Positions 16,225-24,476 of a stretch of DNA of 59,783 nucleotides are shown in pieces. A program made the position numbers and the translations under genes. The DNA lies in contig CALWIZ010000010.1 of assembly GCA_944380885.1 (NCBI GenBank), positions 1 through 59,783 on the forward strand. The letters are read 5' to 3'. The stretch is from an uncultured Clostridia bacterium. Lineage in GTDB: Bacteria; Bacillota; Clostridia; Oscillospirales; Acutalibacteraceae. The notes under the pieces were generated by a model. It had not been told where the DNA came from. It ran no database searches and saw only the letters and a list, made by a program, of their open reading frames with translations. Within the stretch, counting starts at the first letter, position 1; each line of letters opens with the position of its first letter.

Positions 16225-17697
16225 ATGAAAAGCACAAAGAAAAGCCTTATCGCAAGCGGAATTTCGCTGGCGGTAAGCATGGCGCTGATGGTAGGCTCCA
16301 CCTTCGCGTGGTTTACCGACAGCGTGACAAACACGGGGAACAAGATCCAGGCAGGAACGTTGGAGATCGCGCTTAATGACGGAACGGATACCGCTCTGTT
16401 CAGCAGCGAGGATTTCCTGTGGGAGCCGGGACGGTCCCAGAAGGCAACGGCAAAGGTAACAAACGAAGGCTCTCTGTGGCTGAAGTACACCATGAGCTTT
16501 GAGAATGTCAAGCTTGACAACGCGGAGGGTGTAGATGCAGATATCACCAAGGTTCTGGATGTCTACACTGTGGCGGCTGGCGCTGCGAACCTGACCGGCG
16601 CGACAAAGCTTGGCACGATGGCAGAGTTGATGGCGGCGGGCTCCTTTGCAGCAAAGGATGCGGTGCTTGCTCCGAAAGGTCAGACCGGCACGGTCAATGG
16701 TGCAGAAGTCGGTGACACGCAAGTCTTTACCATAGTGATCAAGATGCAGGAGAGCGCCGGGAACGAGTACCAGGGCGCAGGTGTCAGCTTTGATGTCAGC
16801 ATCTTGGCAGCTCAGTACACCTATGAGAAAGACGGCTTCGACAACGATCGGTATGATGCGGATGCCGAGTATTTTGTTGATATTGCTTCAGAGGAATCGC
16901 TGATTTCCGCTTTGAATGCTGGATATAACGTTAATCTGACAGCGCCAATCACATTAAGCAAAAATCTGACCGTATCTGCACCGGCGATTCTTTTAATGAA
17001 CGGGCAGAACATCACTTTTGAGGAAGCCGATGTGTCCTGGATAAACGTATCTGATTCCCTTACAATTGAGGGCAATGGTAAGATTATTGGCGGAGGAATT
17101 TATGTAGAAAGCAACGCTTCTCTGACCATCAACGCCGGAGACGACTTTGTAATTGAGTCTGATAATAAAAGCGCTGCCGTTATTGGCACAGACTTCGGGG
17201 TTAACAGTGATATTATGATCAACGGCGGTACATATAAGAACACATATCCTGGTGGTAGCCTGGTAATTAATGATGTGAGTACAGGTAAAATTATTATCAA
17301 AAAGGCTAAAATATCCGTAACCGAAACGAATCCTTACTATAGCAGCAATGCCGTTATTAATATTACCCGTGCAAAGAAGGCAGTCCTTGAAAATGTGACA
17401 GTAGACGCCAAGGGATATTCGGCAGTGTATTTCGGTAATGATGATGCAACGATTATCGGTGGTGAATATAAGACAACCGCAGTTGCTTCCCTTGGGCCGG
17501 TGGAAACTATTGAGTATGTGAAATCGCTCAATATTTCTGATGCTGTTATCACTCGAGTGGGGGTTGGCATCCTGTATAGCTCTTTCGACTGGCCCCTTCC
17601 CGAAGAGATTCAGGGCCTGACTCAGAGCAATGTTACATTTAAAATCGCTGGCGATGTCGCAGACAATTTTCAGGATGTGGATTATAACAAAATATAA
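16225..17697 (+). CDS. SipW-dependent TasA-like protein with beta-helix-like C-terminal domain
   Basis: This is a 490-residue protein. The N-terminal signal carries the SipW-cognate motif GSTFAWFTDSVTNTGNKIQAG (residues about 24-44). A TasA/camelysin-type domain runs to about 200 and ends QESAGNEYQGAGVSFDV. The C-terminal half (about 220-480) has repeating short strands and Gly turns, such as INGGTYKN and IIGGEYKT, typical of right-handed beta-helix adhesins or lyases. No catalytic motif is visible. Codon use (more ATC, CTG, CAG) differs from neighbouring genes, which suggests transfer or recombination. ATG behind GGGAGGAG. Confidence 0.82.
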   Translation: MKSTKKSLIASGISLAVSMALMVGSTFAWFTDSVTNTGNKIQAGTLEIALNDGTDTALFSSEDFLWEPGRSQKATAKVTNEGSLWLKYTMSFENVKLDNAEGVDADITKVLDVYTVAAGAANLTGATKLGTMAELMAAGSFAAKDAVLAPKGQTGTVNGAEVGDTQVFTIVIKMQESAGNEYQGAGVSFDVSILAAQYTYEKDGFDNDRYDADAEYFVDIASEESLISALNAGYNVNLTAPITLSKNLTVSAPAILLMNGQNITFEEADVSWINVSDSLTIEGNGKIIGGGIYVESNASLTINAGDDFVIESDNKSAAVIGTDFGVNSDIMINGGTYKNTYPGGSLVINDVSTGKIIIKKAKISVTETNPYYSSNAVINITRAKKAVLENVTVDAKGYSAVYFGNDDATIIGGEYKTTAVASLGPVETIEYVKSLNISDAVITRVGVGILYSSFDWPLPEEIQGLTQSNVTFKIAGDVADNFQDVDYNKI

Positions 17698-17723
17698 ATA
17701 ATAAAGTATAAGGAGGATCCGAA

Positions 17724-18983
17724 ATGACAACTACGAAAAAATCCCTTTTGGCAAGCGGACTTTCTCTCGCTGTCAGTGCGGCGCTGCTTGCAGGATCCAC
17801 CTTCGCGTGGTTTACCGACAGTGTGACAAACAAGGGCAACAAAATTCAGGCAGGCAATCTTAAAATCGGCGCTTACGCCTATGACCTCGATATGGACGGC
17901 ACAGGCGATAGCTTCACGATCGAAGGCGTAAACGGCGGTGAAGAATTCACCTTTGAAGCCGCCCCGCAGGACCTTAAAACCGACGACGATACCCCGATAA
18001 TAAGCGAGACACTGTGGGAGCCGGGCAAGTCGAGCGCGAAGCTCCTGCAGGTGAAAAACGAGGGTACGTTAGCGGCAGAAATAAAGCTCAGCTTTGAGAC
18101 CTCGGGAGAGCTGACGAACGCGCTCTGGTTCGACTTTGTAAAGGTTGAGAACGGCGGCGCGGTTACCGGTAATTTTGAGAAGCGTCCGATGAATACGCTC
18201 AGCGCAGTGGCACAGGCGCTTGAGCTTCCGATAATAAACAAGGGCGACACGCTCCAGTTCATTCTTGTTTACGGAATGTACGAGGAAGCCGGCAACGAGT
18301 ATAAGGAAAAGGATTTCACTGCCGACGTGACAATACTCGCCAAGCAGTATACATACGAGGAAGACGGCTTCGGCAGCAGCGATTACGACGAGAAGGCCAA
18401 ATATCCGGCAGCGACAAATACAGAGTTTGTTACATCGCTTAAAAACGGCGGAACGGTTACGGCGGCCGGCGCCTTTAAGTGGAGCGATGCTGTCACAATG
18501 ACAGGAGATACAAAATCTGTTCTTTCGCTGGAAAAGGATTCAGAAATAACCGTGGTGGATGATGGCATTTTCGACCTTTACGGTTCATCTGAACTCACCA
18601 TTTCGGGAGAAGGCACCCTGAATCAGACTTTTGATTCCAAGTTGGGCTATCTTTTAAGAGCCGGCGATAATTCAAAGGTCAGAATAGACGGAGGCACATT
18701 TATAGCCGGACTTACTTGTGTTCAGGCAGGCGGTAATTCGAGTGTTGAAATATACGGCGGACATTTTGAAGCGCTCACTGATTGGAAAGAAACCTACTGG
18801 CTTTTAAATCTGATTGATGACAGCGCGGCGACCATTACGGTTTACGGCGGAACATTTGTGAATTTTGACCCGTCAAAGAGCAGTACCGAAAATCCTCAGG
18901 CAAAGTTTGTGGCTGACGGATATAAGGTCATTTCCGAGGAAAAGGATAACGGAGATATCTGGTATACGGTTGTGCCTGAATAA
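17724..18983 (+). CDS. SipW-dependent TasA-like protein with beta-helix-like domain, paralogue
   Basis: This is a 419-residue protein with the same plan as the preceding gene. It has the SipW-type signal GSTFAWFTDSVTNKGNKIQAG, a TasA-like domain (to about 215, ending EEAGNEYKEKDFTADVTI) and C-terminal Gly-rich strand repeats (IDGGTF, IYGGHF, VYGGTF). The two signal regions are almost identical at nucleotide level although the rest has diverged. The ATG follows AAGGAGG, 26 bp after the previous stop. It is probably a surface fibre or adhesin subunit. Confidence 0.85.
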   Translation: MTTTKKSLLASGLSLAVSAALLAGSTFAWFTDSVTNKGNKIQAGNLKIGAYAYDLDMDGTGDSFTIEGVNGGEEFTFEAAPQDLKTDDDTPIISETLWEPGKSSAKLLQVKNEGTLAAEIKLSFETSGELTNALWFDFVKVENGGAVTGNFEKRPMNTLSAVAQALELPIINKGDTLQFILVYGMYEEAGNEYKEKDFTADVTILAKQYTYEEDGFGSSDYDEKAKYPAATNTEFVTSLKNGGTVTAAGAFKWSDAVTMTGDTKSVLSLEKDSEITVVDDGIFDLYGSSELTISGEGTLNQTFDSKLGYLLRAGDNSKVRIDGGTFIAGLTCVQAGGNSSVEIYGGHFEALTDWKETYWLLNLIDDSAATITVYGGTFVNFDPSKSSTENPQAKFVADGYKVISEEKDNGDIWYTVVPE

Positions 18984-19095
18984 AAACTTTATTTTGATAT
19001 AAAGACAGGCAATTCCCGATTACGCCTTATCCCGGAACAGATATAACATTATATTTCCTGATTACTTACCGTAATTATAATACAGCAGGGCGTTT

Positions 19096-19166
19096 ATCCG
19101 CTCCCTCCCCTTCACGGGGCGGGAGCGGATATCAAAGGGCACGAGCCTATCGCGCTCTTTGATATC
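19096..19166 (+). promoter_or_regulatory. Two overlapping hairpins in the sipW leader
   Basis: ATCCGCTCCC (19096-19105) pairs with GGGAGCGGAT (19121-19130). GATATCAAAG (19128-19137) pairs with CTTTGATATC (19157-19166). The two stems share three bases, so full forms exclude each other. A TATAAT box lies at 19076-19081. Neither hairpin has a long T run. Processing or leader control of sipW is possible. Confidence 0.5.
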
Positions 19167-19206
19167 CGTATATAGTCCGTAAAAAAACAAAAGGAGAGAA
19201 CCCTTA

Positions 19207-19917
19207 GTGAAAAAAGCTCTTGATATCGCAGTAAGAATAATGACAACCGTCATTCTGATTTTTTCGGTCTGCGTAATGATATTTACCGTTATTTCGGTCA
19301 ATACTGTCGGCAAGGACGCGGATTTTCTCGGCTACAAGCCGTACATCGTGCTTTCCGACTCAATGAAGGATACTTTTGCTGTGGGCGATCTCTCAGTAAG
19401 CGCGCAGGCAGACCCAGAAACGCTCGAACCGGGCGATATAATCACCTTTACCTCGATAGATCCGTCAAATTACGGCTCGGTGATCACGCATAAAATACGC
19501 GAGATAACCGAGTATGAGGGCGAGCCGGCGTTTGTGACCTACGGTACCACCACCGGCGTGGACGACAGCTATCCCGTACCGTTTGACAATGTTATAGGCG
19601 AGTATAAATTCAGGCTCCCCAAAATGGGATATTTCTTTGAGTTTCTCACCACTCCGGCTGGATATGTCACGGTAATACTTATCCCGTTTCTTGTGCTTAT
19701 CGCTCTTCAGGGCGCGAAATTCTTCAGGCTTGTAAGGCAGTACAGGGCGGAACAGCAGGCGGAGCTTGACGCCAAACGCGCCGAAGCGGCGGCAGAGCTG
19801 GAGGAGGCGCGCAAAATGAAGGAGGAGCTGGAGCGGCTTAAAGCACAGCTTCAGGACGCGGTGTCGGAGAATCAGGCGAAAACCGATTCTCCGGATAAAT
19901 CCGGAGGTGAAATTTAA
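19207..19917 (+). CDS. sipW: SipW-type (ER-type) signal peptidase I with coiled-coil tail
   Basis: This 236-residue membrane protease has an N-terminal helix (about 8-32) followed by the catalytic Ser in VLSDSM. The His of ITHKI (rather than the Lys of classical bacterial enzymes) and an Asp in GVDDSYPV are also visible. A second membrane helix (about 153-175) leads to a long Glu/Ala/Lys-rich coiled coil (about 178-225) not found in Bacillus SipW. It should process the AWF-type signals encoded on both sides. The start is GTG behind AAGGAGAG. The stop overlaps the next ATG by one base. Confidence 0.9.
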   Translation: MKKALDIAVRIMTTVILIFSVCVMIFTVISVNTVGKDADFLGYKPYIVLSDSMKDTFAVGDLSVSAQADPETLEPGDIITFTSIDPSNYGSVITHKIREITEYEGEPAFVTYGTTTGVDDSYPVPFDNVIGEYKFRLPKMGYFFEFLTTPAGYVTVILIPFLVLIALQGAKFFRLVRQYRAEQQAELDAKRAEAAAELEEARKMKEELERLKAQLQDAVSENQAKTDSPDKSGGEI

Positions 19918-20726
19918 TGCTTTTTTACAAAGCGAGGCACAGGACGGAAAAAGATTCGAATAAGCTGTTAAAGAAAATAATAATTACGGGTGTTGTATTC
20001 GGTGTCGGGATTATCTGTTATTCCGCTACCGTTTTCGCATGGTTTCAGGCGGGGCTGTCCAATACCGGAAACACGATTAAAGCGGCGCAGTTTTCCGTTT
20101 TGGTAACTGTGAAGAATGAAGCTGATGAACCGGTCTGGCCGGATTCGGACGGCAGCTACGCACTTGACCGAAATACCGCTTACAGCATAACGCTTACAGG
20201 CGACGGAAACGCCAAAAACGGTTACTGTAAAATTTCTGGCGGAAATGTGACGCTTTATACTGCGAATATACAGGAGCAGGAAAACAGAAGCATGACATTT
20301 TCGTATGTCCCCGAAAACAGCGGCTATTATACCTTTACCGCCTGCTGGGGAACAGCGCCTGAAGACGCGGGAGAGCTTATAACAGACGGCTCCAAAATAG
20401 GAGAAAAGAGCGACGGGAATTACGCCGGCGGCATAGCGGGCAATAACGAAACCGGACTGCACGGTTCAGGTACCGGCGCTTCCGGTACTGACTCAGAGAC
20501 TCCGGCAGACGGTGAAAACGGCAGTACCGGACTTTTTCCGGCTCCGGACAGCGGACAAAACGCCGGACAGAGCACTGAACAGGACGGCAGTCAGGATATG
20601 CAAAGCGGCACTAATGAGATTGAAGCCGATAAACAGGCAAACGTCGGCGATGGCGATACGGCGGACAATGACGTGACAGGCGATGAAGCGGAAGTCAACG
20701 GACAGTCAGACAGTTCAGCCGCCTGA
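19917..20726 (+). CDS. SipW-cognate secreted protein with low-complexity tail
   Basis: This is a 269-residue protein. A long N-terminal signal/membrane segment ends in VFAWFQAGLSNTGNTIKAAQF, the SipW-cognate pattern. A short beta domain (about 48-145, ending YYTFTACWG) is followed by a Gly/Ser/Asp/Glu-rich, probably disordered tail. It is translationally coupled to sipW (one-base overlap, GGAGG inside sipW). It may be an assembly or anchor component like TapA, but there is no sequence proof. Confidence 0.75.
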   Translation: MLFYKARHRTEKDSNKLLKKIIITGVVFGVGIICYSATVFAWFQAGLSNTGNTIKAAQFSVLVTVKNEADEPVWPDSDGSYALDRNTAYSITLTGDGNAKNGYCKISGGNVTLYTANIQEQENRSMTFSYVPENSGYYTFTACWGTAPEDAGELITDGSKIGEKSDGNYAGGIAGNNETGLHGSGTGASGTDSETPADGENGSTGLFPAPDSGQNAGQSTEQDGSQDMQSGTNEIEADKQANVGDGDTADNDVTGDEAEVNGQSDSSAA

Positions 20727-20782
20727 TTTTAACCGACGGATATATTTTCGGCTCCGGAAAAACAAAAACTCGGCTCTTCGCC

Positions 20783-20916
20783 GCAAAAGAGTTCCGCTTT
20801 CTGCGGAAAGCGGCCAAAGGCTCTGCCTTTAGAAACCGCAAACCTTTCGAAAAGGTTTGACCGAAACTTTTGCGTTTGTTTAATTTGTTTTCCGCTTAAG
20901 ATTTATCGATAGGCTG
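20783..20916 (+). repeat. Modular intergenic repeat, copy 2 (3' part)
   Basis: Contains the GTTCCGCTTTCTGCGGAAAGCGG hairpin, the GGCTCTGCCTTTAGAAACCGC segment, AAACCTTT/AAAGGTTT and the end module AAGATTTATCGATAGGCTGA. It abuts the following terminator, as in other copies. The first modules are missing. Confidence 0.8.
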
Positions 20917-20951
20917 ACTCCGGCTGATTTTTCAGCCGGAGTTTTTGTCTT
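20917..20951 (+). terminator. Terminator of the SipW locus
   Basis: ACTCCGGCTGA (20917-20927) pairs with TCAGCCGGAGT (20932-20942), followed by TTTTGTCTTTT. Confidence 0.85.
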
Positions 20952-21008
20952 TTGCTTGCGTTCCGCCCTGCTTTCGGATATTATATAAACAGACGGTTCA
21001 CGGCGGCG

Positions 21009-21098
21009 GTTAGGACCATAATAAACAACGGCGGATATCTGACAGAGGAGTTCACCGAAAACGGCAGGCGCGTATTAAAGTTTGAAATCATTTTTTGA
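21009..21098 (+). pseudogene. Possible C-terminal remnant of a lost gene
   Basis: A frame with no start reads VRTIINNGGYLTEEFTENGR and ends at TGA 21096. It looks protein-like but is far too short, has no ribosome binding site, and is not recognised. It is the only coding-like signal in 20952-21155. Confidence 0.22.
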
Positions 21099-21155
21099 TT
21101 TTATCTCTCAGTATGCCAAGGAACGGTAATTATGTTTGTGAAAAGGGGATAAAAA

Positions 21156-21698
21156 ATGACAGAATTGCTTAAAGAACTGATGAGCAGCGGCGATTTTGCC
21201 GAAATTTACACCGACAGCTCCGATATAAGCAAATTCGCGTTCGGCAGAATAGTTGCCTGCGATGAATTGTTTTTTATCGCGGAGCTTATCTCACCGTCCG
21301 GCAATTATGACGGTTTGCTGTTAAAGCCGACCGATGATATAATAAAAATCTGCGTCGAAACCGAATACGCTGAAAAAATGAAAATACTCGCGGGGAATTT
21401 TATAAATCAGGAATATCACTTTAATTCCGATGACCTGATTTCTCAGATTTTGCTTTACGCCCAAGAGAAAAAACTTATCGTGTCGGTTGAACTGCTGCAC
21501 AGCGGTTACGACGATATTACGGGTTTCGCGGATTCGGCAAAAGGCAATCGGTTTATTATAAAGCAGATAGACAGGTACGGAAATTATGACGGAACAGCAT
21601 ATGCGAATAAATCCGATGTCACCCAGGTATCATGTAATTCCGAAAATGAAATTTCTTTATTGAAATTATATAATTACAATAAATTGCGCAGAACCTGA
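21156..21698 (+). CDS. Unknown 180-residue protein with internal duplication
   Basis: No family is recognised. The sequence has no signal peptide or membrane helix and is probably cytoplasmic. Two related segments are visible: FGRIVACDELFFIAEL..SGNYDGLL..TDDIIKICVETE (about 29-72) and ADSAKGNRFIIKQI..YGNYDGTA..KSDVTQVSCNSE (about 126-168). They share a GNYDG turn followed by a D-I/V strand, so the protein is probably a duplicated small beta domain. The ATG follows AAAGGGGA. It stands alone downstream of the SipW locus. Confidence 0.75.
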   Translation: MTELLKELMSSGDFAEIYTDSSDISKFAFGRIVACDELFFIAELISPSGNYDGLLLKPTDDIIKICVETEYAEKMKILAGNFINQEYHFNSDDLISQILLYAQEKKLIVSVELLHSGYDDITGFADSAKGNRFIIKQIDRYGNYDGTAYANKSDVTQVSCNSENEISLLKLYNYNKLRRT

Positions 21699-21846
21699 CC
21701 GCCGAAGAGACGGCACGAAAACACCTGAATTGCTTTTTCCGGCAAAACGTATTGCTGCCGATATTGCGGTAATATTCATCTCGGAAAAAGCGGCAAAATC
21801 AAAATGAGCGACATCTGTAAAATAATTCGGATAAGGAGAGTTTCAA

Positions 21847-22014
21847 ATGGACATTTTCACGGTTCTTATTTCTTTGTGCCTCGGTTTTGCCGGCACGCTG
21901 ATTTTCGGCGGACTTCTCAATATTCCTGACGCGGGAGCGATTATCGCGATAGCGTTTATAGGCGGCAGAATTATTTACCTGCTTGAAAAAAACAACCGTA
22001 ATCCCGAAAAATAA
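21847..22014 (+). CDS. Small two-helix membrane protein (55 aa)
   Basis: The ATG at 21847 has AAGGAGA seven bases ahead. The 55-residue product has two hydrophobic segments (about 4-25 and 29-46) linked by NIPDAG and ends KNNRNPEK. Function is unknown. A strong terminator follows. The gap before it (21699-21846) shows nothing else. Confidence 0.65.
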   Translation: MDIFTVLISLCLGFAGTLIFGGLLNIPDAGAIIAIAFIGGRIIYLLEKNNRNPEK

Positions 22015-22077
22015 CGGCGGAGCAAACGAAAAACTGACTTTTTTCCGTCCCCTTGTGTTCTGCGTCAAAATGAAAAA

Positions 22078-22124
22078 ATCCTCACAAAACCGTTTGATAT
22101 TACGGTAATGTGAGGATATTTTTT
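22078..22124 (+). terminator. Terminator after the small membrane protein gene
   Basis: ATCCTCACA pairs with TGTGAGGAT, with an inner ACCG/CGGT pair, followed by ATTTTTTG. Confidence 0.8.
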
Positions 22125-22236
22125 GCGGATTCGGACGATATTTATAAGAAATCGCTGTTATTATTCCGCTTTTTCCATATGCCGGACGCGGCTCCGGTTG
22201 CCGTAAACCGTAACCGTCTCAGTATTCCGGCGAACT

Positions 22237-23928
22237 TCAGGAAGATACGCCGGTGCCGGTTTCAATTTTGATCTGTTCGGGGGCATTATATTCAACCGAG
22301 ATACCGCCGTCTTCTGTTTTTCTGCATTTCACGCTCACGGTTCCGTAAGGCGTCGGATATTTCCCTTCCGCCCACTCAAGGCCGCCAAGCTCCGGATAAA
22401 TGCCTATCCTGCGGCAGCCCGGCTCCAGAATACGTATTCCCAGCACCCTTTCCGCCAGAAACGCGGCAGGCGCCGACGACCAGCCGTGACACAGGCTGTG
22501 CCTGTACCCGACATAGCAGTGCGCCCCGTTATCGCCGTGAATATCGTACTGTCCCGACAGTGAGTCAAGCGACGCGCCGTCCTTAAGCCAGTCGATATCA
22601 AAATCTTCCCAGAAGGTGGTGGCTCCAGCCTTGAGCATACCGCCGTAATATGTTTTGAGTATCGAGAGAGCGTCGGATGTTTTTCCCGCGTCGGCAAGCG
22701 CCGAAAGCATATAATAGCTCATAAAGGTCGAAAAGCCTTTAGCCCCGCCGGGCAGCAGCACTTTTTCGGCGGCGCTGACGGGATCCGTATGCCCTGCGAG
22801 CACCATCAAAGCGGCGGAAGCCTTTAATTCGCTTACGCAGGGAACCCTGCCGCCGAGCAGCCTGCTTTTTTCAAGGCACTTATCCGCAAGCGCCTTTTCG
22901 CCCGCTACATCGCAAAGCTCCGCTCCCGCCTTAAGCGATATTGCAAAAAGCGCGCGGACTCCCGCTTTCGCCTCCTCCTTGCCAAAGGTCGGCCAGTCTA
23001 AAAAATAGCCCATATCAAGCTGACCGAGCCTATCGCCGCCGTCACTCTCAACCAGAGAGCAGAGCTGCTCAAGCAGTCCTGTAATATACGCCCTGTGGGA
23101 TACGGCAAAATCTGTCTCTCCGGTATAGAAATACCAGTCGCGCGCTATCAGCAGCCACCACATCGCATATGTGACCATATTATTCGGATACATAGGCAGC
23201 GGATTGTTGCGGCTCGCAAAATCAAGTCCCCTCAGAATACACGGGTCGTTTCCGAAAACCGTCCGCACGGTCAGCATTTCCGGATGCATATCCCCTATCC
23301 AGACCAGCCGGTCACGCTTTATGCCGTCCCAGATCATTCCCTGCATATTCAGATGACAGGTATACGCCGCCACATCGTAAATATTGTTAAGCTCCCCGTC
23401 GCTGCAACGAAAGCTGCCGAGGTACGGTATGTCCCTGTAAGTAAAGACGCCGAGCACCGATTTGATTTTTACCATGGTGTTTTTGCTGAGCAGCTCTATG
23501 CGGATAAATCTGTATCCGGTCTGCGCGAACTCCATATCGCTGAACATCGGCAGTCTTACCGTAAAATCGCGCATCGAGTGATCGTTCGTAGAGTTTTTCT
23601 CGCCGATATCGCTCATCGCCTCTCGCGCCGATTCGCCGAACACAAGCCTGAATTCCGGTATACCGCCGTCGCACCTGAACACCTCGGTAAGGATTTTTAC
23701 GCCGCCCGAAAACTCAAATCCGAAATCGAGCAGAACAACCGCGTTTTCCCCGCCTACGGAATTGCTCATAACAAGACAGTCCGGCTCGGTCGTGGATATC
23801 TGTATATCCTTTTTTACGAAAATATTTTCCTCTCCGCTTACGTCTCCGGCCTTGAAAAGCAGTTTTTCGGGCATAAGATACTTCTTTATTTTTTCGTCCT
23901 GTCCGCAAAAATTCATTTTTGATATCAT
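22237..23928 (-). CDS. GH78 alpha-L-rhamnosidase-like glycoside hydrolase
   Basis: This is a 563-residue cytoplasmic enzyme with no signal peptide. An N-terminal beta domain (about 1-170) precedes an (alpha/alpha)6-barrel. The segment WDGIKRDRLVWIGDMHPE (about 210-227) matches the conserved D-x-x-x-R-[ED]-x-x-x-W-x-G-D region of family GH78. The C-terminal part has CHGWSSAPAAFL and a closing beta domain. Family members release terminal alpha-L-rhamnose. It is shorter than most GH78 enzymes (800-1000 residues), so another substrate is possible. No transporter or sugar regulator lies next to it. Confidence 0.82.
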   Translation of the reverse strand: MISKMNFCGQDEKIKKYLMPEKLLFKAGDVSGEENIFVKKDIQISTTEPDCLVMSNSVGGENAVVLLDFGFEFSGGVKILTEVFRCDGGIPEFRLVFGESAREAMSDIGEKNSTNDHSMRDFTVRLPMFSDMEFAQTGYRFIRIELLSKNTMVKIKSVLGVFTYRDIPYLGSFRCSDGELNNIYDVAAYTCHLNMQGMIWDGIKRDRLVWIGDMHPEMLTVRTVFGNDPCILRGLDFASRNNPLPMYPNNMVTYAMWWLLIARDWYFYTGETDFAVSHRAYITGLLEQLCSLVESDGGDRLGQLDMGYFLDWPTFGKEEAKAGVRALFAISLKAGAELCDVAGEKALADKCLEKSRLLGGRVPCVSELKASAALMVLAGHTDPVSAAEKVLLPGGAKGFSTFMSYYMLSALADAGKTSDALSILKTYYGGMLKAGATTFWEDFDIDWLKDGASLDSLSGQYDIHGDNGAHCYVGYRHSLCHGWSSAPAAFLAERVLGIRILEPGCRRIGIYPELGGLEWAEGKYPTPYGTVSVKCRKTEDGGISVEYNAPEQIKIETGTGVSS

Positions 23929-23975
23929 GGCGCTTTAATCCTTTCGTTCGCAGGTATATTTTATATTACGGGAAA

Positions 23976-24004
23976 ATTATATTAAACCGCAGAATATTTA
24001 TCAA
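23976..24004 (-). promoter_or_regulatory. Promoter of the GH78 gene
   Basis: On minus, TTGATA (24004-23999), a 17-bp spacer and a perfect TATAAT (23981-23976). Confidence 0.7.
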
Positions 24005-24110
24005 TCATTCATTTTGCGAAAATGTACAGTTTCTCAATACGCCGAAGCCCGAGAGCGGTCGCGGACCGGAAAAACCTGTGTTATTATAAAAGCTCTTTAG
24101 TGTGACTTTG

Positions 24111-24476
24111 GCTGTATCGTTCAGTTTTTGCCCGGCGCGCGGCTCAGAAAAGCGGCTTGAGTTTCAAAAAGATTTCGCCGCGTGAATTCAGTTGTATGGT
24201 TCAGTTTCTGCCCGGCGCGCGGCTCAGAAAAACGGCTTGAGTTTTAAAAAGATTTCGCCGCGTGAATTCTGTTGTATGGTTCAGTTTCTGCCCGATGCGC
24301 GGCTCAGAAAAACGGCTTGAGTTTCAAAAAGATTTCGCCGCGTGAATTCTGTTGTATGGTTCAGTTTCTGCCCGATGCGCGGCTCAGAAAAGCGGCTTGA
24401 GTTTCAAAAAGATTTCGCCGCGTGAATTCTGTTGTATGGTTCAGTTTCTGCCCTGTGCGCGGCTCAGAAAAGCGGC
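24111..24476. repeat. 80-bp tandem repeat, four copies plus a partial one inside a gene end
   Basis: Units start at 24111, 24191, 24271 and 24351. A partial unit at 24431-24476 is fused to the 3' end of the HAD gene. Each unit has GAATTC, CGCGCGGCTCAGAAAA and a GCGGC..GCCGC pair. Copies differ at a few positions. Read on minus, each repeats the last codons and stop of the HAD gene, so the array is an amplified gene end. Confidence 0.92.

Noticed and set aside
16993..17730. 245-codon minus-strand open frame
   Set aside because: Shadow of the beta-helix gene; unrelated composition, no ribosome binding site.
23095..23922. 275-codon plus-strand open frame
   Set aside because: Antisense to the GH78 gene. 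Its His/Arg-rich product is typical of shadow translation.
24111..24476. CRISPR array
   Set aside because: The units are contiguous 80-bp near-identical copies with no unique spacers, and no cas gene is present.
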